DNA of 27,257 nt from contig JAIPMN010009259.1 of NCBI GenBank assembly GCA_020650975.1, positions 1 through 27,257 of the forward strand, given 5' to 3'. The stretch comes from Apostichopus californicus (Eukaryota; Echinodermata; Holothuroidea; Aspidochirotida; Stichopodidae). Positions 1 through 27,257 of this stretch are shown piece by piece. The position numbers and the translations under genes are program-made. Each line of letters begins with the position of its first letter. Position 1 is the stretch's first letter. Below the pieces are notes generated by a model, which was not told where the DNA came from, did not search any database, and was given only the letters and a program-made list of their open reading frames with translations.

Positions 1-555
1 GGTACCTGCTTGATTCGATCGTCGATCCCTCGGAATAACGCAACTTTGATAAACTTTTAGTGACTTTATTTGTTCATCACTCGATTATGCGATGGCATCG
101 AAGGATTTGTGCTCGTTTTTCACGAGTCGGAAGAGCCCTAGTGCGAGCGAAGACATTGAAATGACCGAGCTGAGCAGCTCCGAGAAACAACCAGATTCGG
201 AGCCGACGAACACCGACGATGTTGCTACGGCGAGCACAAGTAGCAGTTCCGCGAAACCGGCGAAGAACTTGAAGAAAGTGAAAGTGAACAGTGTACTGTG
301 TACCTGAAAGAGAACAGCCTACACTGCAGTAATACCACTAAGAACAGCTGCATGGTACATGCTTAACGTGCGATCAGTTTTGTTTACGCAAAGTCGCAGA
401 CAGCAGATTGACAGAACGAGGCATAGAAGCGCTACGACTGCGGCTTATTTTTTGGGACAAGTTTAGAATTCCCTCTCAGATTTTGAAAATCCCTCTCAAA
501 AAAAAATCTTGGGAGGGAATTCCCTCTCAAAAAAAAATCCTTAGCGCTAACACTG
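1..555 (+). mobile_element. Right part of a hAT-like transposon, probably internally deleted
   Basis: The right edge at 555, read inward on the minus strand, begins CAGTGTTAGCGCTAAGG and then a T run and GAGAGGG. That fits a hAT terminal inverted repeat, which typically starts CAG or TAG. The sub-terminal zone (467-529) repeats the motif aattccctctca and contains the 14-bp palindrome GAGGGAATTCCCTC (513-526). The next eight bases outside (556-563, CCACACTG) could be the 8-bp target duplication. Inside is a short ORF resembling the start of a transposase (92-307). The matching left end would lie before base 1. The element sits in EEF1G intron 4. No full terminal repeat pair can be seen, so the call rests on one end. 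Confidence 0.42.
92..307 (+). pseudogene. Truncated 71-aa ORF, possible hAT/TTF-type transposase N-terminus
   Basis: The product begins MASKDLCSFFTSRK, followed by a Ser/Thr/Asp/Glu-rich stretch to residue 55 and a Lys-rich end. A short hydrophobic FF motif and then an acidic low-complexity linker is a common opening in TTF-zinc-finger/hAT-dimerisation transposase relatives. It also resembles a PIP-box-like sequence. The frame stops before any zinc-finger or catalytic motif, and only about 250 bases remain before the putative element end, so it is a remnant or a first exon at most. It has a higher GC content than the surrounding introns. The family assignment is a guess from composition and the LCSFF motif. 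Confidence 0.3.
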
Positions 556-1005
556 CCACACTGGTCACCTTAAATTGATTTACTAATAAACAAGCGTTTT
601 ACTTTGAATGAACAAGAAGTTTGAATAGCTCTTCCACATTGGCAAAGAGTAATTTATCCAGTATTGTATTTAAATAACAAATTGATATGCAGAATGGACA
701 AATTGCTACTCAATATGCAAAAACTTATATAGCATTTAATTACATACAATCAGACAATTTTCAGCCTTCATGATAAATTTTCAAATTCCTAAAACCCCAA
801 AATGGTACACAAAATGTGAGCACTTAATTATTCCTTGACTTACCATGCTAAAGATTACAATAATGGACAAGATGATAATAAAGCCTGCTTATGATGACTT
901 TACGGATAGCAGAACACAATTTGACATTTAGAATCTCTATCACGATACATTCCACATGATATACTTGGCTACCCATCATCTCCAGCACACAAGGTTCAAC
1001 CTTAC
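556..1005 (-). other. EEF1G intron 4 (visible part outside the transposon)
   Basis: This is AT-rich intron sequence downstream of exon 4 on the minus strand. I see no exon, RNA gene or clear repeat in it. Confidence 0.7.
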
Positions 1006-1148
1006 CTGTTTGTTGAACTGCATCATCCCGAGGGTAGGGTACACCCATGTTGCTGCCGATGGAAGGATCTCATTCTCTGCAAAGTGTACAAACTGTTGAA
1101 CCAAAGCCTGGTCCTTTGCAGATGCGCCTCGCAGTTGTTCGTTACTTA
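1006..1148 (-). CDS. EEF1G: EEF1G coding exon 4
   Basis: Two bases complete the Val codon begun in exon 3. Then 47 codons run from SNEQLRG to FNKQ, ending at a GTAAGG donor. The family continues with the GST-C helices, and I find no matching exon between 1 and 1005, so intron 4 is longer than 1 kb and runs off the window. Confidence 0.94.
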
Positions 1149-3377
1149 CTGAAATGTAAATTTATTGCGATTAGCAAAAATCACTATCAATATTCCATGC
1201 TTCACTATACGTTATATGAAAACACTTTAGTGCAAGTAATAGTTACAGAACAGTACAGAATAAGAACCAAATCCCAACCCACCAATAGAAGTAATTTCTT
1301 GATTCAAAATTGTCAAAAGAATGATTTCCATGTTTCTTTTGGACTGGTTTAAGAAAATGTTGCCTTGTAAGAGCAGTGCTTTAGATAACTGCTGTGGCTT
1401 AGCAGCTTGTGGCATATAACATATCTGCAATATATAGAACACATCCTTCAAGGCAAATGGGGATATGACCTCATCTCTGCATATTCATGTTTATCAATAA
1501 CTGTCAGACAGTTAAAATTCTCTTTAGCTTCAAAAACAGATGAGCTTGTGATGAGGAATATATCACCATGGTAATACAGAATAGCCCACAATTGTAAAAC
1601 TGTTGCATTTCAAATCTCACAAAGGCAACTTTTAAGTTAGGAAATTAAATTTATTGCAATATAACCTGTACAAAACACTTGTTGTGGTGATCGATAACAT
1701 AATCAAACTGAACCGTCTGCAAATAAAAGTCCTCTTGATTGAAATATATCTTGATACTGGGGCCTATGACAGTTTTATTCTTACCATAGTAAGCAATAGC
1801 ATTGCTCTCATAGAGAAGAGTCCCATCACTACCTTCAAATGCCGGTACCTTTTCACAATAAAAAAAATAAAGAACAAGTAAATCAACTACACTTTTACGT
1901 CAATGCAGAACAAAGACAAGTGCCCAGTCGATTTTGCCAGATGTAATTGTACTTTCTCCTAGTCATATTTCACGTAAATTATTACTATATTAAAAAAAGG
2001 ACTAAGAGTCTAATGTTAATATTCTTTAATTGATGCAGGGATGCTTGGATGCGAATATCTCAGCCCAAGACTTGAACCTAAGAACGACCCAACATTGAGC
2101 TATTGTAACTTTTGTTCTTATGTCTATTAATAAAGTCCAAGGCTAATATCCTGAAGTGGATGCACAGATGCAGAATTGGGAAAGAGTCAAGGCCCACTAC
2201 ACTAGAACATGGATGATTAGATATACCTCTTAACTTGCCCATATCTTGCAACTTGCCCAGCATTCTGTACCTAACACAAGCATAACCTATAGCCTTGTAC
2301 AGGAAATAAATTTGCACCACTGTTAGCAAGATGTGAAAAATATTTCAGCTGTTATTCCATACTATAGCTCATATATTAGACAATGGTTAGGCTTATTCCC
2401 AGACAACCTGTTGCAGAAGAGAATTGCCTCCTCACTAGTCAATGCTTGTATAATCAATATGGAAGAACAATATGTGCATAGACCGCAGTAAGACTAGCGA
2501 GTGGCATATCATCATTCCTTCTGGTGTATAAAAACCATATCATTTTGGCATGATATTTTTTTGACTGTGGAAAGACCTAAACCACAGAGCCTAACAATCA
2601 TCGCATTCTAATGTTACATATCCGTTGGAGGTTTTCAGCTTCACAACTCAAAGCTGTATTTATGAATCAACCATGCACCATGGCATATTCCATGTTGAGT
2701 GTAACACTGTATGGTTGCCTCATCTCAGGGGAGGTAAATATTGCAACCTAGCCTAGGCCTACAATATAATTTGGCCACAATACTGTAAAAGTTACTACCA
2801 TTGATACCTAGGCTAGCCTGGTTAACAATGGCACTCTCGGTTTTAACGACACGTAGCTCATAATGCCGAAGCTAGTCAACATTCCTATCCTACTCCTACA
2901 GCTGGTAGTGGTAGTGCGATGGGGAACCATAATAAAATGTACTTAAAGCCTAACGTTAATTGTTAAGCCAGGTACTAATAATACTAGTCTAGGCCTAGAC
3001 AAAGTATAAGTCCAAGTCGTTTAGTGTGATAACCAATTCACCTACCAATTATTTTCTAACTCACCTTTCCCAAAGGGAACTTTTTGAGGAAGTCGGCACT
3101 ATTGTTCGTTTCGCCAAGTTTAAATGCCGGTGGGTCTTGCACAACATCTATGTTGACACCACTATACTTTGCAGCGATAAGTACTTTGGACGCCCGAACA
3201 TTTTCAGGGTAGGTGTACAGCGTCTGTAAAGATGTAAGAGTAAAAAATAAAGGTAAAATCATACAAATTGACTTCTAATTAAGAATTAAACTCATAATTT
3301 ACAACATTCACTGGTCCGATTAGATCGAAAAGGGGAGATTTTGGAGACATGACACGTGTACTCACACCAGAAGCCAT
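1006..3377 (-). CDS. EEF1G: Elongation factor 1-gamma (eEF1G), N-terminal exons, partial
   Basis: eEF1G is the structural gamma subunit of the eEF1B nucleotide-exchange complex, which recharges eEF1A with GTP during translation elongation in the cytoplasm. Four coding exons read on the minus strand: 3366-3377, 3065-3223, 1785-1848 and 1006-1148. Each has GT/AG borders and compatible phases (0, 0, 1, 0), giving 126 codons. The product starts [12 protein letters not shown] and matches the family throughout: [43 protein letters not shown] and [14 protein letters not shown]. This covers the thioredoxin-like half of the GST-like domain and the start of its helical half. The rest of the GST-C part and the eEF1G-C domain lie beyond base 1. 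The start is the first ATG after the exon 2 acceptor is joined upstream, and it sits in a strong Kozak setting (CAACCATGG). NVL is divergent, with starts 2.0 kb apart. Identity is secure; exon edges are read by eye. Confidence 0.95.
1785..1848 (-). CDS. EEF1G: EEF1G coding exon 3
   Basis: This exon has 21 codons plus one base, from VPAFEGSDG to ESNAIAYY, with a GTGAAAAG acceptor and a GTAAGA donor. The ESNAI motif is the conserved GST glutathione-site region. Confidence 0.94.
1849..3064 (-). other. EEF1G intron 2
   Basis: This 1.2-kb intron separates exons 2 and 3. It contains several TAGGCC/CCTAGG-rich patches near 2745-2820 and 2990. I see no coding exon or RNA gene. Confidence 0.75.
3065..3223 (-). 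CDS. EEF1G: EEF1G coding exon 2
   Basis: This exon has 53 codons, from TLYTYPEN to KKFPLGK, with a TTTACAG acceptor and a GTGAGT donor. It carries the first beta-alpha-beta units of the GST-N fold. Confidence 0.95.
3366..3377 (-). CDS. EEF1G: EEF1G coding exon 1 (start exon)
   Basis: This exon encodes only Met-Ala-Ser-Gly before a GTGAGT donor. Human eEF1G also begins with a four-residue coding exon (MAAG), so the tiny exon fits the family. Confidence 0.88.
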
Positions 3378-3387
3378 GGTTGCTTGT

Positions 3388-3396
3388 GGGAAAGAG
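3388..3396 (-). promoter_or_regulatory. Candidate 5' TOP start site of EEF1G
   Basis: Read on the minus strand, CTCTTTCCC lies 10 bases before the EEF1G ATG: a C followed by an unbroken pyrimidine run. Elongation-factor mRNAs, eEF1G included, are classic terminal-oligopyrimidine messages under growth control. If transcription starts at 3396 the leader is 19 bases. A GGGGGCG box lies at 3422-3428, about 30 bases upstream, and I see no TATA box. The start site is inferred, not observed. Confidence 0.4.
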
Positions 3397-5413
3397 ACCG
3401 AGCTATGCAGCTGGGTGAATAGGGGGCGTTTATCTGAAATACTTCGAGTCGCCTTCTGATAATAGTGCCATTATTGTTCGTTTCATTCCTGATGGTGGCA
3501 TACTCCTATTAGAGTCTATATCAATCCGCTCGATTGTTCTCCTATTTCAGGAAAAGTGCCAAAAAGCAGCAGGAGAACATCTTTTGCGACCTGTTATCAA
3601 TCATAATCTAGTTTTTTGTGGCCTTCATGTTGAAGAGCATGAATGGAAGTACATGTGGTGAGAAAATTGGGTCAATTGAGGCAATTTTAGACCCCTTTAG
3701 GCCTCCCAGGAGCAGCGTAGGAAATTTGTTTACCACTGAGTGAGGAGGTTTGTTTACAAGTGACGAAAACTTCCGGCTCGGATAGCAAAAAATCTACACG
3801 GTCATGATACGGAAAATTGATAGTGCCATGAAAGGCCAACTTGTCAGCTATCCGGTGATGGGTAGCGTTTAGCTAGTGAAAACTTCTATCTAGACTTAGA
3901 GACCACATTTCTTTTGTGATTTAGTGTGTAAGTCAATGGGGCTTTTAATGGGCGTATGCTACCTGATACACACTCTCTTGTGCCAGTTCCTTATAAAATG
4001 TATTCGTGACTCTTATATATTCCTCTTCCCTTGTATGATACGTCCGTCATACGGTTTCTTTCCGACTATATTTTAAAGCTCATAACTAATTGGCCTCAAA
4101 TGTTAGCCTGCTAAATTTATTGACAGTACGGTGTCCAAAAGTGCTTCTCTAGATCAAGTGCTGATCCGCTACGATCTTTCTTCCCAGAAAGGTATCAGTT
4201 AGGAAACTGCTTTGAGGTTGATGGTAATGCCTATTAAAGTTAGGTCATGTCGGACCGTCATTCATTATTCGACTCTCTGGCATATGGTGATGGCAATATT
4301 GATGACCATTCAGGGACAAGAATACCAAACCCATCATCTTCGTCTAAAGTGATAGCGATGCTGGCTCTAAAATGCATCTATAGCAGCTCAGCGATGAATG
4401 ATAATGCGTTAGGGGGGGGGGGGTTGGGGTGGACAGTCTAGTCACTGAAACCATTGTATATTTTAAACGGGATTTCTCTTAGCTGCTTAGAGGATGTACT
4501 TCTGTTCACATTCGGTAGCCTTTGAATCTGGGCGTTGTTTAATCACCTGTTAAAGGCATTGAAATCTCGCCCCAAACCGCGTGCGGCCATCTGAAAAAGT
4601 TAACTTTCTATCGGTTGCAAGTGACGTTTTGTTCGTGTCGCTACAAAATGCAGACAGTAATGAAGCGTGATACATTGTTATCTTTAGCTGGACCTGAGAT
4701 GTTCATCACTGTATCGTTTATACACTGTGCTGTGGGTATTGACCGCAGCTGTATGTACTGATTGTACACTAGTGTCTAACTACCGACGGTAGCAAGCTGT
4801 GTGTGTATTTCTGGGATCGATGGTGGTGTCTAACACTTCTGTTACACCTCATTCGAAACTAGGTCAGATTACCGGCATTAGACGTTTATTTTTGCGCGAG
4901 TCTTCACACCCTTTAATGTGAGTACAATAGAATCAATGAGTACGAGTACGAACGCGAGTACGGGAAGTCTGGTCCCTTCTGATGGCCTGATTTTTTTTAT
5001 GTACACAAGTAAAAGTATTCCGCCGATTGTATTTATAAAACATTTTGGACTTCTTATCTTAAAATAATGTCGATTATTTTGTCGCATAGTTTAGCATATC
5101 ATATTCCCGTAGATTTAGCAGAAAAAGTTCGCTAAGTGGCCAGCTGGACAAACTGTATTATGCAATAGGTTAATAAACCATGTGCACGCACACTGTATGG
5201 AAGTTGGTTATACCAATACTACTATGTACTAAACCAGTAAAAGACACAGCGATGCTTTTCCGAAGGAAGTCATCCAAAGTTAGAACACACTGAGACAATC
5301 CCTCGCTTGGTTTATTTTATTTTATTTTAATTCCTTGATATATAACGTTAGTCAAGGCTTAAAATTACTATAAGTTCATTCCAGTTCAATTCGTTTATTT
5401 GAAATAAGTCAGT
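3397..5413. promoter_or_regulatory. Divergent intergenic region between EEF1G and NVL
   Basis: This 2.0-kb interval separates two divergent start codons, so it must contain both promoters and any non-coding first exon of NVL. Candidate elements are an ETS-type site (ACTTCCGG, 3769-3776) next to a TGACG half-site (3761-3765), a TGACGT CRE-like site near 4623, and GCGGCCATCT near 4582, which resembles a YY1 site. A 12-base G run occupies 4412-4423. The open frame at 4247-4441 ends just after this G run and has no recognisable domain. Nothing else gene-like is visible. Confidence 0.5.
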
Positions 5414-24525
<19,112 letters not shown>

Positions 24526-25158
24526 GTAAGAAAAAAGAGAAGCCTCTTTTTTTCTCATCAATTTCAGATTTGGTTTTGCTACAACTTTGGATTTGCATAA
24601 TTTTAATTTAAAAAAAAAAGAAGCATCTCAGTGAGGTGATTTGGATGAAAGAATGGAAGAAATTAGTTGCTATGAATTAATATTTATTTGCTGACAAATA
24701 TGTAAGGAGCATGCCTATATAGTTTGATGTTCAGTAGGCAGTTTATGTGACATTCCTGGAGATAAGATACAGTTGCTTTCAGCCTGAAGCGAATCAACTT
24801 TACTCTACAAACACATGCGATCCAAATAGGACCCAACAACATTTTGTTAATAACAATTTAATAAAGTTGGCTCATGAGCGTACCGCCATCTTTAGCAATG
24901 ATTATTTTTTAAACACTAAGTACTGACAAACAATTATGGAACAGTCTTCTGTATGATTAGTAGGTGTCAAGCTGCTAAAACCCTGTCACTAAAAAGATTA
25001 ACATGCACAGGCTCCTTTTTGAGGTGTTTGACATTGACAGTTTGCAGTGACATTCATGTTGTTAAATTTGATTTTATTCTACTAATCTTTTAAGGGTTTA
25101 ATGAAGTAGTTGATATATAAGTAATTAAGAAAGCATTATGTTTTGTAAAGAATGTGGC
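24526..25158 (+). other. Sequence after NVL exon 23, terminal intron
   Basis: No exon matching the conserved NVL tail (human KDQIMYERLQESLSR) is visible. A weak candidate begins at 24782 after GCTTTCAG and stays open for 49 codons to a TGA at 24929-24931, starting PEANQLYSTN. Its similarity to the tail is too slight to accept. Confidence 0.5.
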
Positions 25159-26016
25159 CTATATATCATATCACATCACTGCATATCATATCACTTCATA
25201 TCATATCACCTCATATCATATCACATCACTTCATATTATTTCATATTACTTCATATCACTTCATATCATATCACCTCTTATCATATATCATATCATGTCA
25301 CTTCACATCCTATCATATCGTATCCTATCATATCATATCTTATTATTTCAGACCATTTCATATCATATCACATTATATCCCTTCATATCACATCACATCA
25401 TATCACTTCTTATCATATAATATTACTTCAAATCATATCACATCATTTCATATCATATCATATCACATCATATCAAATCACATCATATCACATTACATCA
25501 TATCACCTCACATCATATCACTTCTTTTCATATAATATTACTTCATATCATATCACATCATATCATATTACATTATATCCCTTCATATCACATCACATCA
25601 CTTCTTATCATATAATATTACTTCATATCATATCATATCATATCATATCATATCATATCATATCATATCATATCACATCATATCACTTCTTTTCATATAA
25701 TATTACCTCATATCATATCACATCATATCATATTACATTATATCCCTTCATATCACATCACATCACTTCTTATCATATAATATTACTTCATATCATATCA
25801 TATCATAACATATCATATCATATCACATCATATCACATTATATCACATCATATCACTTCATATCACATCATATCACTTCATATCATAACATATCATATCA
25901 TATCATACCATATCATGTCATATCACTTCATATCACATCATATCACATCATATCACATCACTTCATATCACTTCATATCACTTCATATCATATCATATCA
26001 TTATGATCATATCACT
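25159..26016 (+). repeat. TATCA-type satellite, about 860 bp
   Basis: The array is built of five-base units, mainly TATCA with CATCA, CTTCA and similar variants. Because five is prime to three, every plus frame cycles through Tyr-His-Ile-Ser/Thr residues without stops, producing overlapping long open frames (the largest spans 25138-26079) that are not genes. Within the array 25521-25685 is repeated nearly exactly at 25686-25850. Confidence 0.95.
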
Positions 26017-26570
26017 ATAGCAGTAAAAGTGCTCGATACCGAGGCAGAGCTAGTATGCACATACTTATACACTGCATAACAAAGAGTTTTACGTATGTAC
26101 ATGTAGTATGGCAATCATCGGGCAACTGTAACTACAACCCTATGGCCTATTACATCTTGTTTACACGGTTGTGTAGCTTGGGTTTGTTACCATGGGGAAG
26201 TAGCAACATGTTCATGATATCATTTTATATCATTTTAATATAAAAAGAAGCTGATTTGTCTTTGCAAATGTTGCATTTATGACCAGCTTCTACTAATGCA
26301 CCAACTGAGAGGAACAATATTGATTTTATTTCTGCAAGAATAGCTGTGTTACATCTTTACAGCAGACAGACCTTTTAGCAGCAGGTGAAAATCATCTTGC
26401 ATGTTTGCCTTTATATGCAAAATGTCAACTTGAAAACAATGAAGTGAAAGTGCAATTTGGATTTCTGAAAAGAAAAAAAGCTTCAGCTTGATGCAAAATG
26501 AATAATTTAATTAAATACTGCTTCGTTATATATTCCTTGCTGGAGGCAAGAGGAATCAATGCGATGAGGT
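26017..26570 (+). other. Unassigned sequence between satellite and microsatellite
   Basis: This AT-rich sequence contains GTTACCATGG near 26186. I see no exon, RNA gene or repeat. Confidence 0.6.
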
Positions 26571-26618
26571 GTTTGTGTATGTGTGTATGTGTGCGTGTTT
26601 GCGTGTATGTATGTATGT
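26571..26618 (+). repeat. TG/TATG microsatellite
   Basis: Alternating gtgtatgt, gtgcgtgt and tatg units run without long interruption for about 48 bases. Confidence 0.9.
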
Positions 26619-26624
26619 TAATGA

Positions 26625-27055
26625 CATTGCTTGTAAACACAGTAACTCAAAAAGTTAATGGTGGATTAACTTGATACCTGGTGTGTCGATCCATCTTATT
26701 GAGTACAAGCAGCCTATTATTTTCTGTGAAGTTCAATGGTCATTTGGGGTCAACAGAGGTCAAAGTCTGAAAACATTGTGAACACGATAACTCAACAAGT
26801 ACATCGTTTTTGAACTTCATACATGGTATGCAGATTAATCTTGTTGAGTACAAGAACCCTATTGACATTTGTGGAGCTCAAAGGTCATTTGCGGTCAACA
26901 TTTAAGTGGAAGTCTGAAAATCTTGTAAACACAAAAAGTTCAACTTCTTGAACTTCATACTTGGTATGTAGATCCAGCTTGGTGAGTGCAAGAATACTAT
27001 TGAAATTGGTAGAGGTCAAGGTCACATGAGGTCAACAGGCATCAAACTCTGAAAA
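26625..27055 (+). repeat. Tandem repeat, unit about 147 bp, three copies
   Basis: Copies are 26625-26773, 26774-26920 and 26921-27055. Each runs from a cattgtgaacac-like start, through gaacttcatac.tggtatg, gttgagtacaagaa and cctattga, to ggtca and gtctgaaaa. Copies differ at many positions. Each copy holds one or more AGGTCA-type hexamers. A decayed fourth copy may follow to about 27115. Confidence 0.85.
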
Positions 27056-27257
27056 CCTTTTAAAAATGAAAAAAGTGAAATCTTGTTCAACTGTGATATA
27101 AAGCCAGGTCAAGATGGAGTGCATACTGACTAACATGCAAGTGAATGATAGGGGTGTATTTTGCCTCAGCATATAGGATTTTGCCCTTGCCCTATTCCCC
27201 ATTGCATGGCTGTCGTCCCCCTCCCCCCCCCCCCTTCATGTTATTTATTAATCCTAG
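27056..27257 (+). other. Window end, no gene seen
   Basis: This is repeat-edge and AT-rich sequence with a 13-base C run at 27222-27234. No exon is recognised. Confidence 0.6.

Noticed and set aside
3462..3485. Similarity of gtgccattattgttcgttt to part of EEF1G exon 2 near 3098
   Set aside because: The match is under 20 bases with mismatches and does not extend, so a duplicated exon is not supported.
4878..5087. A 69-codon minus-strand frame with a hydrophobic middle
   Set aside because: It covers a GAGTACGA-like short repeat near 4938 and AT-rich sequence. No homology is recognised and there is no splice support.
25138..26079. A 313-codon open frame rich in Ser, Tyr, His and Ile
   Set aside because: It is a translation of the TATCA pentanucleotide array. 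All plus frames there are open for the same reason, and the residues simply follow the five-base period.

Overview
The window is animal nuclear DNA. Coding sequence is split into short exons with GT/AG introns, and the non-coding DNA is AT-rich and full of simple repeats and small mobile-element relics. The protein sequences, the tRNA-derived SINE and the style of the intronic repeats suggest a marine invertebrate deuterostome, most likely an echinoderm or hemichordate. That placement is an inference; no species can be named from the sequence alone.

Two conserved genes lie head to head. On the minus strand (1006-3377, continuing off the left edge) are the first four coding exons of EEF1G, elongation factor 1-gamma, starting with the GST-like N-terminal domain. 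On the plus strand (5414-24525, continuing off the right edge) are 23 coding exons of NVL, the nuclear VCP-like AAA+ ATPase of 60S ribosome assembly. All exon phases agree and give an open product of 842 codons. Both ATPase modules have intact Walker A and Walker B motifs. Only a short C-terminal exon (about 15 codons in human NVL) is missing. The two starts are 2.0 kb apart, so the interval 3397-5413 must hold both promoters. One gene acts in translation elongation and the other in large-subunit biogenesis.

Region by region: 1-555 looks like the right-hand part of an internally deleted hAT-like transposon sitting in EEF1G intron 4. 556-3377 holds EEF1G exons and introns. 3397-5413 is the intergenic region. 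5414-24525 is NVL. Its introns hold a minus-strand SINE (intron 1), a degenerate repeat field (intron 6), a 50/56-bp minisatellite (intron 10), a CTC run and a small hAT-type relic (intron 14), a diverged tandem duplication (intron 15), a hairpin and an X-box-like palindrome (intron 16), an unexplained antisense open frame (intron 17), and one dispersed repeat found in both introns 19 and 20. 24526-27257 has no recognisable exon. It is dominated by a TATCA satellite with a 165-bp higher-order unit, a TG-rich microsatellite, and a tandem repeat of about 147 bp carrying AGGTCA motifs.

I found no CRISPR, operon, prophage or defence system, and none is expected here. The most unusual content is in the repeats and the degraded elements. 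The long open frames at 25138-26079 and 10421-10915 are by-products of repeats, not genes.
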